64,000 nt of DNA. Origin: an uncultured Erysipelotrichales bacterium (lineage in GTDB: Bacteria; Bacillota_I; Bacilli_A; Erysipelotrichales; Coprobacillaceae). The position numbers were made by a program, and so were the translations under genes. The notes beneath the pieces were generated by a model. That model was not told the origin of the DNA. It saw nothing but the letters and a program-made list of their open reading frames with translations, and made no database searches. Positions 37,481 through 45,440 of the stretch are shown here, piece after piece; the stretch's first letter is position 1; every line of letters starts with the position of its first letter. The stretch is from NCBI GenBank assembly GCA_910579135.1, contig CAJTTM010000001.1:1-64000 (forward strand), in the 5' to 3' direction.

Positions 37481-37556
37481 TAAAAATGACATTAAACGTG
37501 CTAAAAATGAACGATAACGAAATATGGCTTTTTATATGTCGAAAAAATGATATAAT
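37481..37556 (+). promoter_or_regulatory. LytTR-type direct repeat and promoter of the split-kinase operon
   Basis: Perfect direct repeat TAAAAATGA at 37481-37489 and 37502-37510, i.e. 9 bp units 12 bp apart (21 bp period). This is the geometry LytTR/AgrA-type regulators bind. A -10 TATAAT lies at 37551-37556 without a good -35 (CTTTTT), as expected for an activated promoter. The LytTR regulator encoded at 39372 is the obvious candidate ligand; inference. Confidence 0.55.
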
Positions 37557-37673
37557 TGAAACTATCCATGTAAAAGATTTAATAACAACTATTATTTTGT
37601 TTTAAGGTTATTGATGTACATGAATATATTTCATGGGATTTAAAGATAGATGAAGAGAGGGGAAAATGATGAT

Positions 37674-38561
37674 ATGAAATTATTTTATTATTTTATAGAT
37701 TCATTATTTAGTCTTGCCTATATTTTATCATTAGATTATTTCTATTATACTATCTTTAAAAAATCAAATATGAAACAAAATCATTTCTTTCTGCCCACTC
37801 TTATTTTTCAAGTTCTTATATGTTTAATTTTTCCATATATAAAAGAAAAGAGTGTAATCATATCAAGTATCATGTTTTATATAGGTTTCTATCTTGGATT
37901 GGTTTGTTATTATGCTACGATGGAAAATAAGATTATCTATTACATTTCATCAATCGCAATTGGTAGTTGTAGTGATATTATTGGAACATCTCTGACATTA
38001 ATAATCCTGAATGTAATTCATAAAAATCAAATTACTTTTTTAGATTATCTTATGAGTCAACCTATGTACTTTGCTATGAATATTATGATTGTTTCAATGA
38101 TTGCTATTTGTGTTGTAAAGTATATTTGTTATATGATCAAAATGATTCCATTAAACCAATTAAATAGGTTTTTTTCGATTTGTTTGTTGCCATTAACTTT
38201 ACTTTTAGCAACAACAAATACACTTTATTCAGCGTTTTTTACAGGGAATAATTTTATATCTGCAACTATAATATTTTTTATTGCTATGATTATTGCATTA
38301 ACTATTATCTGTATAGGTGTTGATAAATATTATAAAGTACAGACAGATAATAAAAAGATAAAAGAAAATAAAAGTGTTTTAAAAATGCAAATAGAAGAAA
38401 TGAAGAGTATTGATTTATATTATCAAGAGATAAGAAGAAAAACTCATGATTTTCAAAATCATTGTATTGTTACTTTAACAATTTTTAATGAAGGAAAGGA
38501 TGATGTTAAAGACTATATTCAATCAATGATAGAGAGTTATCAAGGAGGTCAAGAATCGTGA
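37674..38561 (+). CDS. AgrC-like membrane protein with phosphoacceptor domain but no ATPase
   Basis: About 295 residues from ATG 37674 (behind AGAGGGG; an in-frame ATG at 37650 lacks a ribosome site). Six or seven membrane helices fill residues 1-220, resembling an AgrC sensor domain. Then comes a dimerisation/phosphoacceptor helix pair with IRRKTHDFQNHC (the R..HD..NH box) and DDVKDYIQSMIES. The protein ends there: no N-box or G-box, so it cannot bind ATP as a kinase. The next gene overlaps it (GTGA) and supplies exactly the missing ATPase part. Could be a truncated kinase, but the tidy end and overlapping neighbour argue for a split kinase. Confidence 0.8.
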   Translation: MKLFYYFIDSLFSLAYILSLDYFYYTIFKKSNMKQNHFFLPTLIFQVLICLIFPYIKEKSVIISSIMFYIGFYLGLVCYYATMENKIIYYISSIAIGSCSDIIGTSLTLIILNVIHKNQITFLDYLMSQPMYFAMNIMIVSMIAICVVKYICYMIKMIPLNQLNRFFSICLLPLTLLLATTNTLYSAFFTGNNFISATIIFFIAMIIALTIICIGVDKYYKVQTDNKKIKENKSVLKMQIEEMKSIDLYYQEIRRKTHDFQNHCIVTLTIFNEGKDDVKDYIQSMIESYQGGQES

Positions 38562-39394
38562 AATACTTATTGATGTTATGTATTTTTTTGATGCAGTCAG
38601 CATTTTGGCTTGTTGTTTATTTAAGGTTATATTTTCCTTCTATTGATAATAAAGCAGTTATTTTTATATTATATGGTTCTTATATTATATTTGTGATTAT
38701 TTATTTCTTTATATTTTATAGATTAATTAAATACAATCAATTAAAAGAAGAGGTTTCATTATTAGAAAAATTAAAACATATAAAACAACAACAAAAAGAA
38801 AATATAGAAATAGCAATTGAAGCAGATAAAAAGAAACAAGAACAAATCGTTAAACATTTACATTTAGTAATTAATGAATTAGATTATGATAATTACGATC
38901 AAGCTAAGGAGTTATTTTATAGTATATATGATGATTTTAAAGCAAATAAGTTAAAGACATATTGTGATAATGCTTATGTCAATGCAGTTTTAGTTAATAA
39001 AAAGATTCTTATGGATGAAAATCAAATTAGAACTACTTTTGATATATTATTACCACAAAATATAGATTTAGATGTTTTAGTTCTTCCTACCATTTTATTT
39101 AATATTTTAGACAATGCAATTCAAGCATGTCAAATATGTAAAGATAGATTTATTAACTTATCAGTTCATTTCACAGATACATATATTTCTATCTATATGA
39201 AAAATAGTAATTCTCAAAAGATAAAAGATGAGATCAAAGGAGTTCATGGATATGGAATGAAGATTGTTGAAGATTTAATCAATGAAAATGGTGGGACTTG
39301 TGAGTGGAAGAATAATGGAGAGACTTTTGAATCAATGATGATGTTGAGATATAGAAAGGTAGGATTTAAAGATGGTTACAATAGCAATTGTTGA
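38558..39394 (+). CDS. GHKL ATPase membrane protein lacking the phosphoacceptor His
   Basis: 278 residues from GTG 38558, SD AAGGAGGT. Two membrane helices (about 3-25, 33-55), a coiled coil, a degenerate acceptor region in which the RHD..NH box reads QEQIVKH, so Glu replaces the His. Then a GHKL ATPase domain with N-box LFNILDNAIQAC and G-box HGYGMKIVEDL. It thus keeps the ATPase and has lost the acceptor, the mirror image of the preceding gene. Predicted to phosphorylate the His of its neighbour in trans. The regulator gene overlaps its end by 23 bp. Confidence 0.8.
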   Translation: MKYLLMLCIFLMQSAFWLVVYLRLYFPSIDNKAVIFILYGSYIIFVIIYFFIFYRLIKYNQLKEEVSLLEKLKHIKQQQKENIEIAIEADKKKQEQIVKHLHLVINELDYDNYDQAKELFYSIYDDFKANKLKTYCDNAYVNAVLVNKKILMDENQIRTTFDILLPQNIDLDVLVLPTILFNILDNAIQACQICKDRFINLSVHFTDTYISIYMKNSNSQKIKDEIKGVHGYGMKIVEDLINENGGTCEWKNNGETFESMMMLRYRKVGFKDGYNSNC

Positions 39395-40088
39395 AGACAA
39401 TATATATTGTTTAAATATGATAAGTCAGCAATTAAGAGAATCAATGGAAGAAGAGTATGTGCTTAATACTTATACAAATACAGAAGATTATCTTAATGTA
39501 TTATTAAATGAAAGAATAGAGTTTGATGTTGTTATTTTAGATATTGAACTTGATAATAAATCAGGTATAGATTTAGCAATTCAAACAAATATTACTTCAC
39601 CTTTAACTCAAATTATTTTTGTTACTGCTTATATTAATTATGCAAGTGATGTTTATGAAAGTAAGCATGTTTATTTTATGTGCAAGGAAAGAATTGATCA
39701 ATATCTTCCAATAGCGTTAGAAAGAGCTTTAACTAATGTTCATAATTTTGAATCACAAATGATATATCTTTCTTGGAATAAGCAAACTTTTAAAGTATCT
39801 CAAAGAGATATTATATATGCTGAAAGAGATTATCGAATTACTTATGTTTATACTAAAAATGAAGTTTATAGAACTTCAAAAAAAATTAATGAGTTAATCA
39901 ATGATTTAAATAGTTGTTTTTGTATGTGCCATAAGAGTATTGTTGTTAATTTAAATTATGTTAAAGATATTCAAAGAAATACAGTTATTTTAAAAACAGA
40001 TAAGACATTACCAATTAGTAGAAGTCAAAAAGATGATTTCAAGAAGAATTTTAATCATTTTTTGATTAATAAAAATGTTGAGGATTAA
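39372..40088 (+). CDS. LytTR response regulator (AgrA-like)
   Basis: 238 residues. Receiver (1-120): VEDN acidic pocket, phosphoacceptor Asp in VVILDIELDNKSG, Thr in FVTAY, Lys in FMCKE. LytTR DNA-binding domain (135-235): IIYAERDYRITYVYT, MCHKSIVVNLNYV, LPISRSQKDDF. Output of the split kinase pair; may bind the TAAAAATGA direct repeat upstream of the operon. No agrB or agrD peptide gene is found next to it. Confidence 0.9.
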   Translation: MVTIAIVEDNIYCLNMISQQLRESMEEEYVLNTYTNTEDYLNVLLNERIEFDVVILDIELDNKSGIDLAIQTNITSPLTQIIFVTAYINYASDVYESKHVYFMCKERIDQYLPIALERALTNVHNFESQMIYLSWNKQTFKVSQRDIIYAERDYRITYVYTKNEVYRTSKKINELINDLNSCFCMCHKSIVVNLNYVKDIQRNTVILKTDKTLPISRSQKDDFKKNFNHFLINKNVED

Positions 40089-40097
40089 TAAGATATT

Positions 40098-40416
40098 ATG
40101 AATTTATTGTATTATTTTTTCATTTTTATATTAATATTTATATTGTTATTAGATTGCTTTTATAGATATTATCATTATTTTTATAGGAATGAAAAAATAC
40201 ACTAAAGAAAAACAAGAAAATATGAAAATTACAGAATATAAGCATATAGTAAAAATGCAAGTAGAAAGTATGAAAGAGATTGATTTTTATTATCAAAATA
40301 TCAGGAAAAAGAATCATGATTTTTTAAATCATTGTATAACAACTACAAGGATATTCAATGATCAAAAAGAAGAAGTCAAGGATTATATTCAATCTATTAT
40401 AAAATATTATCAATAG
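40098..40416 (+). pseudogene. second phosphoacceptor (DHp) gene, truncated or frameshifted
   Basis: From 40189 a 75-residue frame encodes YKHIVKMQVESMKEIDFYYQ and IRKKNHDFLNHC...VKDYIQSII, clearly a paralogue of the C-terminal acceptor part of the 37674 protein, His box included. Upstream, from ATG 40098, a different frame gives a membrane-helix start (NLLYYFFIFILIFILL...CFYRYY) ending at 40205. So the fragment is a membrane span plus acceptor domain separated by a frameshift, without the multi-helix sensor. Either decay or a soluble acceptor-only protein from ATG 40189, which has no convincing SD. Confidence 0.6.
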
Positions 40417-40439
40417 ATAGAAATGACTCTATCTTTTTG
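40415..40439 (+). terminator. terminator after the split-kinase locus
   Basis: Arms AGATAGA (40415-40421) and TCTATCT (40428-40434), then five T. Confidence 0.75.
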
Positions 40440-40572
40440 TATGAAATATTATTTCATAATTAGTGATATTTTTTGCTTTTTATGAAATATAATTAGAAAA
40501 AGGAGTTATATTATTTACATATCTAGTTTTTTGAATTAAAATAAAAGTAGTTAATTAAGGAGGAAGTATATA

Positions 40573-41985
40573 ATGGAAAGAAAATTACCAGAAGGTTTTT
40601 ATTGGGGTGGTTCAGTATCATCATTCCAAACAGAAGGGCATAGAAATGAAGGAGGAAAAGGGCTTTGTGTATATGATGTTAGACCTATGAATCCAGAATT
40701 TTCTGATTGGAACGATGCTATTGATGAGTATACTCGTTATGATGAAGATATCGCATTAATGAAAGAAATGGGGTTTAATTTTTATCGTTTTAGTATTTGT
40801 TGGTCTCGTATTATTCCTGATGGAACTTTAGATGAACCAGTAAATGAAGAAGGAGTTAAATTTTATAGTGATTTAATTGATAAACTATTAGCTGCTGGTA
40901 TTGAACCAATGATTACATTAGTTCATTTTGATATGCCATATCATTTAGTTAAAAACTATAATGGGTTTGCATCTCGTTATGTTGTTGATTGTTTTGAAAG
41001 ATACGCTCAAGTTTGTATTGAAAGATTTGGTGACAGAGTTAAACATTGGATGAGTTTTAATGAACAAAACTTACATAGCCAAATGTTAAGAGTATCTAAT
41101 GCAGAAGAAATTCCAGAAGGTGTTTCAATGCCTAAACATTTATATCAAGTCACTCATAATGTTATGATGGCACATTGTAAAGCAGTACGTGCTTTAAGAA
41201 AAATGCAACCAGATGCTAAATTCTGTGGAATGGGTGCAGTAACTAATATTTATGCATATGAAAATAGTCCAGAAAATAATTTATTCGCAACACAAGCTTA
41301 TCAATTATTAAATACATATTTAGTTGATACTTTTGCTCAAGGTAAATATCCTAAATATTGGGAAGCTTATTTAGAAAATAGAGGATGGACACCTGAATTT
41401 GAAGAAGGTGACGAAGAGTTATTAAAATATACAGTTGATTATATTGCTTTCTCTTATTATCGTTCAAATACTGTTAAAACTGGTAAATTTGATTATGAAA
41501 GACCTGCATGTGAATGCGTAAGTGAACAACAAATTCAAAATCCACATTGTTGGGCAAATGAATGGGGATGGGAAGTTGATCCAAACGGTTTTAGATGGAC
41601 ATTAAATGATTTATGTCATAGAACTGGTCTTCCAGTATTCGTATTAGAAAATGGTATTGGATGGAGAGAAGATAGAACTCAAGAAGAAATTGATCAAATG
41701 CTTGCAGAAGGTAAAACTATCGAAGATGATTATAGAATTGATTATCATAGAGATCATATCAAAGCTATGAAAGATGCTATGATTGAAGATGGTGTAGATT
41801 GTTTAGGGTATATTACATGGGGACCAATTGATATTCTTGCTTCTATGTGTAATATGGATAAACGTTATGGATTCGTTTATGTTAATAGAACAAATAAAGA
41901 TTTAAGAGATATGAAACGTATTCCTAAAAAATCATTTGCTTGGGTGAAAAAAGCATTTGAATCTAATGGTGAAGATTTAGATTAA
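40573..41985 (+). CDS. family 1 glycoside hydrolase, probable 6-phospho-beta-glucosidase
   Basis: 470 residues. GH1 N-terminal signature FYWGGSVSSFQTEG, acid/base Glu in SFNEQN (usual TFNE), nucleophile Glu in VLENGIGW. The C-terminal SMCNMDKRYGFVYV resembles the Ser-...-Lys-x-Tyr phosphate-binding loop of 6-phospho-glycosidases, so hydrolysis of PTS-imported beta-glucosides is likely. No PTS gene is adjacent. SD AGGAGG before the ATG. Confidence 0.88.
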   Translation: MERKLPEGFYWGGSVSSFQTEGHRNEGGKGLCVYDVRPMNPEFSDWNDAIDEYTRYDEDIALMKEMGFNFYRFSICWSRIIPDGTLDEPVNEEGVKFYSDLIDKLLAAGIEPMITLVHFDMPYHLVKNYNGFASRYVVDCFERYAQVCIERFGDRVKHWMSFNEQNLHSQMLRVSNAEEIPEGVSMPKHLYQVTHNVMMAHCKAVRALRKMQPDAKFCGMGAVTNIYAYENSPENNLFATQAYQLLNTYLVDTFAQGKYPKYWEAYLENRGWTPEFEEGDEELLKYTVDYIAFSYYRSNTVKTGKFDYERPACECVSEQQIQNPHCWANEWGWEVDPNGFRWTLNDLCHRTGLPVFVLENGIGWREDRTQEEIDQMLAEGKTIEDDYRIDYHRDHIKAMKDAMIEDGVDCLGYITWGPIDILASMCNMDKRYGFVYVNRTNKDLRDMKRIPKKSFAWVKKAFESNGEDLD

Positions 41986-41994
41986 TTAAGAAAG

Positions 41995-42020
41995 ACATCT
42001 CAGTAGAGATGTTTTTTTTA
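41995..42020 (+). terminator. terminator after the GH1 gene
   Basis: Arms ACATCTC (41995-42001) and GAGATGT (42006-42012), loop AGTA, then eight T. Confidence 0.85.
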
Positions 42021-42065
42021 TGAAGAAATGATATAATGAGATAAATAAATCTTAGGAGATTAATA

Positions 42066-42887
42066 ATGAAATATATACCAATTCAATGTAAAAGTGTTAT
42101 TAGAAAAGTTAAAGGACGTTTTCCTTATCATTATGATGTTAATATTTATCGTGGTTGTGAGCATGGTTGTCTTTATTGTTTTGCAATCTATTCACATGAT
42201 TATTTAGATGATCAACAGTTTTATGAACATGTTTATTATAAAGAAAATCTTATTGAAATATTAGATAAAGAATTATCTTCTAAGAAATGGAAACATGATA
42301 TTATTAATTTTGGGAGTGTATGTGATAGTTATCAGCCATGTGAAAAAGATTTAAAACTTATGAGAGAAGTATGGAAACTCATGATTAAACATCAAAATCC
42401 AGTTATTCTTTCTACAAAATCTAAATTAATTTTACGGGATTTAGATTTGATTAAAGAATTATCTAAGAATGTATCAGTAAAAATTGCATCTACTATTACT
42501 TGTGGTGATGAAACAATACAAAAAATAATTGAACCAAATGCAACAAATAGTGTCGAAAGAATGAAAACTTTGCAGCTTATTAAACAAAATACAAATGCTC
42601 ATGTATCAATACTTCTCATGCCTATTATTCCTTATATTAATGATTCATATGAAAATTTAGAAGCTATTTATAAATTAGCTAGTGAGATTGGTATTGATCA
42701 AATTGATGTTGGAGTTTTATATTTAAGAGGAAAAACAAAACCATATTTTTTAAATCATATCAAAGATATCGATAGTCAAGTTTATTATAAAATTAAAGAT
42801 TTATATAAAACAGGTAGTTGTGATAAGGAATACAAAAAAAGAATTTATCAAAAAATAAATAGATTAAAGAAAATTTATAAGTTATAA
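42066..42887 (+). CDS. SPL-like radical SAM protein
   Basis: 273 residues. N-terminal NIYRGCEHGCLYC gives the CxxxCxxC cluster for a 4Fe-4S centre. The next segment FGSVCDSYQPCEK and STKSKLILRDLDL match uncharacterised SPL-family (spore photoproduct lyase-like, Rv2578c-type) proteins. True SplB is longer, so a DNA-repair role is not claimed. SD TAGGAG before ATG 42066. Stand-alone gene. Confidence 0.85.
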   Translation: MKYIPIQCKSVIRKVKGRFPYHYDVNIYRGCEHGCLYCFAIYSHDYLDDQQFYEHVYYKENLIEILDKELSSKKWKHDIINFGSVCDSYQPCEKDLKLMREVWKLMIKHQNPVILSTKSKLILRDLDLIKELSKNVSVKIASTITCGDETIQKIIEPNATNSVERMKTLQLIKQNTNAHVSILLMPIIPYINDSYENLEAIYKLASEIGIDQIDVGVLYLRGKTKPYFLNHIKDIDSQVYYKIKDLYKTGSCDKEYKKRIYQKINRLKKIYKL

Positions 42888-42897
42888 TAGTAATGCT

Positions 42898-42996
42898 TTG
42901 ATAAAAACACTATCTGGTTGGTAGTCCAGATGAGCATATGCTTTAGTAACCTTCCTCCTAGGTCGTCCATTCAAAGTTAAATGATTTTAAGGAGGG
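42898..42996 (+). ncRNA. yjdF RNA motif (azaaromatic-sensing riboswitch)
   Basis: Leader with the blocks CTATCTGGTTGGTAGTCC, GATGAGCATATGCTTTAGTAA, CCTTCCTCCTAGGTCGTCCA directly before a yjdF gene, matching the yjdF motif as I remember it. CCTTCCTCCT (42951-42960) can pair with the Shine-Dalgarno AAGGAGGG (42989-42996), which suggests translational control. Confidence 0.75.
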
Positions 42997-43002
42997 TATT
43001 TT

Positions 43003-43410
43003 ATGAGAGTAGAATTAAAAGTGTTATTTGATGAAGTTTATTGAATAGGTGTTGTTGAAGTTGTTGATGACAATCTTTTAAAGGTGAAGAAGATTATCTT
43101 TAAGAAAGAACCTAGTAATGAAATGATTTATCAATATGTTCTTCATCATCAATTATTAGACAATCTCTCTCATGGTCTAAAAAGTGAATATAAGGATAAG
43201 AAAATCAATCCTAAGAGACTTCAAAGAATGATTCATAGACAAGTTAAAGATGTAAAAATCACAAAAAAGTCATATGAAGCAATGAAACAACTTCAAGAAG
43301 AAAATAAGGATAAAAGAAAATCTTTAAAAAGAAAAAAAGTTAAAGAAAAACAAGAATATCTTTATTCACTTAAAAGATCAAAAAAGAAGGAGAAGCATAA
43401 GGGCAGATAA
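43003..43410 (+). pseudogene. yjdF: YjdF family (DUF2992) protein with in-frame UGA at a Trp position
   Basis: From ATG 43003 behind AAGGAGGG the frame encodes MRVELKVLFDEVY, TGA (43042-43044), IGVVEVVDDNLLKV, the EPSNEMIYQYVLHH core and the Lys/Arg-rich tail to 43410. Relatives have Trp where the TGA is (pattern (F/Y)WVGV). Everything else of this ~135-residue protein is intact. Simplest view: recent nonsense mutation TGG to TGA. Readthrough cannot be excluded. Translation could also restart inside: a 108-codon frame begins at ATG or TTG-like codons from 43084, but without SD. Confidence 0.8.
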
Positions 43411-43423
43411 TTCTGTCCTTTTC
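43401..43423 (+). terminator. yjdF terminator
   Basis: Arms GGGCAGA (43401-43407) and TCTGTCC (43412-43418, one G-U pair), then TTTT. It overlaps the yjdF stop. Confidence 0.65.
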
Positions 43424-43475
43424 TCTTTGATTTATATTGTTTTTATTATATAATGATAAAAATGGAGGTAAAAGT

Positions 43476-43856
43476 ATGAGTATAGTAAAAATATGGAGTG
43501 ATAAAAAAAGAGTGTTAGGATTACCAATAAGTTTTACAACTTATTCATTATCTGAGGATAGATTGTTTATAGATAGTGGTTTTTTAAAAAAGCAAAGTGA
43601 AGAGATATTATTGTATCGTGTAAGAGATTTAAGTTATTCTCAAACATTAGGACAAAGATTATTGGATTTGGGTACAGTGACTATTCAATCTTCTGATAAG
43701 ACTACACCTGTTGTACAAATTATTAATATTAAGAAGGCATTTGATGTAAAGGAACTTATTCATGAAAATGTTGAAAAAATGAAATTAGAAAGAAGAATGA
43801 GAGTAGGAGAGATTTTAGAGGATGGACATGACTATGCCGATGACATCGACGATTAA
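43476..43856 (+). CDS. bacterial PH-domain (YdbT/bPH2-like) protein
   Basis: 126 residues from ATG 43476 behind TGGAGGT. The pattern TTYSLSEDRLFIDSGFLKKQ, LLYRVRDLSYSQ, RLLDLGTVTI followed by a helix is a bPH_2 domain, without the membrane helices many relatives have. Role unknown. The next gene starts inside its 3' end, so they are probably co-expressed. Confidence 0.75.
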   Translation: MSIVKIWSDKKRVLGLPISFTTYSLSEDRLFIDSGFLKKQSEEILLYRVRDLSYSQTLGQRLLDLGTVTIQSSDKTTPVVQIINIKKAFDVKELIHENVEKMKLERRMRVGEILEDGHDYADDIDD

Positions 43857-44619
43857 AGCCATATTTTTTGATATTGATGGAACACTTGTGAGCTTTAAAA
43901 CACATCAAATTCCTCCATCAACTTTAGAGGCTTTAAAGAAATTAAGAGAAAATGGTATTCAACTTTTTATTGCGACTGGAAGAGGGAAAGATGGATTAGA
44001 TGTTTTAGATCACTTTGAGTTTGATGGTTATATTACATTAAATGGACAATATTGTTATACTAAAGATGAATTAATCTATGAAAATACTATCATTAAAGAT
44101 GATTTAGTGACTTTATTAGAAGAAGTAGAAAAACATCCATTTCCATGTGGTTTTACATTAGAAAATACAAAGTATTTTAATTATCGTGATGAAAGAGTTG
44201 ATGAGATACATGAGATTACTCATAATGATGATCATCCCGCTGGAGATTGTTCTAATGTTGTTAATGAAAAGGTTTATCAATGTATGTGTTTTATAGATAC
44301 TCAAGAAGAAAAAGAATTATTAGAAAAGTTACCACATTGTATCAGTGCAAGATGGCATCCTTTATTTTGTGATATTTCACCAATTGGTGGAACAAAACAA
44401 AAAGGTATTGATAAGTTTTTAGATTATTATCATCTTGATTTAGAAAATACTATGGCTGTAGGTGATGGTGGCAACGATATTGAAATGTTGAATCATGTTG
44501 CTGTTTCTGTTGCAATGGGAAATGCGAATGATGAAGTCAAAGAGATTGCTGATTATGTAACTGCAAGTGTAGATGATGATGGTTTAATGAAAGCGATGAA
44601 ACATTTTAACCTGTTTTAA
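43828..44619 (+). CDS. Cof-type HAD phosphatase
   Basis: 263 residues. HAD motifs: FFDIDGTLV (motif I), IATGRG (motif II), Lys in GTKQKGIDKFL, and VGDGGNDIEML (motif IV). Type IIB cap between motifs II and III. Cof-family enzymes dephosphorylate sugar phosphates or FMN-type substrates; specificity unknown. Several in-frame ATGs exist; AGAGG (43817-43821) best fits 43828, with 43822 as an alternative. Overlaps the PH-domain gene by 29 bp. Confidence 0.87.
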   Translation: MTMPMTSTIKAIFFDIDGTLVSFKTHQIPPSTLEALKKLRENGIQLFIATGRGKDGLDVLDHFEFDGYITLNGQYCYTKDELIYENTIIKDDLVTLLEEVEKHPFPCGFTLENTKYFNYRDERVDEIHEITHNDDHPAGDCSNVVNEKVYQCMCFIDTQEEKELLEKLPHCISARWHPLFCDISPIGGTKQKGIDKFLDYYHLDLENTMAVGDGGNDIEMLNHVAVSVAMGNANDEVKEIADYVTASVDDDGLMKAMKHFNLF

Positions 44620-44631
44620 GCAGGTTTTTAT
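44608..44631 (+). terminator. terminator overlapping the HAD gene end
   Basis: Arms AACCTG (44608-44613) and CAGGTT (44621-44626), then T run. Confidence 0.65.
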
Positions 44632-44648
44632 ATTAAGGGAGGAATATG

Positions 44649-45344
44649 ATGAGGATATTTTTAACAGGGGATACACATGGGGATTTTAGAAGGATAGCCT
44701 GTTTTTGTGATCAAGTTGAAACGTCTAAAGATGATGTATTAATTATATTAGGAGATGTAGGTATTAATTATTTTGGTGATGATAGAGATATAAAGAATAA
44801 AGAGTTTTTATCAAGTTTACCAATTACTTTATTTTGTATTCATGGGAATCATGAAAGAAGACCTTGTACTGTAGATGGATATCAATTAGAAAAGAGATAT
44901 GGGGGTCAAGTCTTTATCCAAAAGGAATATCCTCATATTTTATTTGCGAAAGATGGAGAAATTTATAATTTTTTGAATATGAATTGTATAGTTATTGGTG
45001 GAGCATATAGTGTTGATAAAAATTATCGTTTAAAGATGGGATATCATTGGTTTATAGATGAACAACCTTCTTTTGAAATCAAAGAATATGTTGAAGAACA
45101 ACTTGAAAAGAAAGATTGGTCTATTGATATTGTATTAAGTCATACATGTCCTAGAAAATATGAACCAATTGAAGTGTTTTTAAGCAATATAAATCAAAAT
45201 CTTGTAGATAAAACAACAGAAGATTGGTTAGATTCAATAGAAAATCGTTTAAATTATTTAGGTTGGTATTGTGGACACTTTCATACATCTAAAAAAATAG
45301 ATAGAATAAGATTTATGTTTGAAGATTTTATTGAGTTATCGTAA
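44649..45344 (+). CDS. metallophosphoesterase
   Basis: About 231 residues. Calcineurin-like metal motifs: GDTHGD (D-x-H), ILGDVG (GD), IHGNHERR (GNHE), and late SHTCP and GHFH. Substrate unknown; similar proteins occur in Firmicutes and phages. SD GGGAGG precedes ATG 44646/44649. Confidence 0.85.
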   Translation: MRIFLTGDTHGDFRRIACFCDQVETSKDDVLIILGDVGINYFGDDRDIKNKEFLSSLPITLFCIHGNHERRPCTVDGYQLEKRYGGQVFIQKEYPHILFAKDGEIYNFLNMNCIVIGGAYSVDKNYRLKMGYHWFIDEQPSFEIKEYVEEQLEKKDWSIDIVLSHTCPRKYEPIEVFLSNINQNLVDKTTEDWLDSIENRLNYLGWYCGHFHTSKKIDRIRFMFEDFIELS

Positions 45345-45349
45345 TAAAA

Positions 45350-45376
45350 TTGGCACTTAACTATTGACACTGCTAA
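45350..45376. promoter_or_regulatory. CIRCE-like element 1 (imperfect), overlapping the htpG -35
   Basis: TTGGCACTT (45350-45358), 9 bp spacer, CACTGCTAA (45368-45376): each arm matches the CIRCE consensus TTAGCACTC-N9-GAGTGCTAA at 7 of 9 positions, with the exact 9-9-9 geometry. It covers the -35. Confidence 0.5.
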
Positions 45377-45391
45377 AATGATGAGTATAAT
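45364..45391 (+). promoter_or_regulatory. htpG promoter
   Basis: -35 TTGACA (45364-45369), 16 bp spacer, -10 TATAAT (45386-45391): a strong SigA-type promoter lying between two CIRCE-like operators. Confidence 0.85.
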
Positions 45392-45396
45392 AAGTT

Positions 45397-45423
45397 TTAG
45401 CACATAAAGATCATGAGTGCTAA
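45397..45423. promoter_or_regulatory. CIRCE element 2, at the htpG transcription start
   Basis: TTAGCACAT (45397-45405), 9 bp spacer, GAGTGCTAA (45415-45423). The right arm is perfect, the left 7 of 9. HrcA bound here would block transcription. Confidence 0.85.
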
Positions 45424-45440
45424 GAAAAGGAGTATAAGAT

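Noticed and set aside
37557..37673. AgrD-like autoinducer peptide upstream of the split kinase
   Set aside because: Only frames of fewer than ten codons occur here, with no AgrB-type protease/exporter gene nearby.
42066..42887. Spore photoproduct lyase SplB
   Set aside because: The CxxxCxxC cluster and family resemblance are real, but the protein is shorter and lacks features I would need to call SplB; kept as SPL-like.
43003..43410. UGA reassigned to Trp (Mollicutes code) because yjdF and a fragment near 8063 have TGA at Trp positions
   Set aside because: Intact genes end in TGA (LytTR 6440, purN 29468, the 37674 gene 38561, nitroreductase 50375) and TGG is used for Trp throughout; TGG to TGA is a common nonsense mutation.
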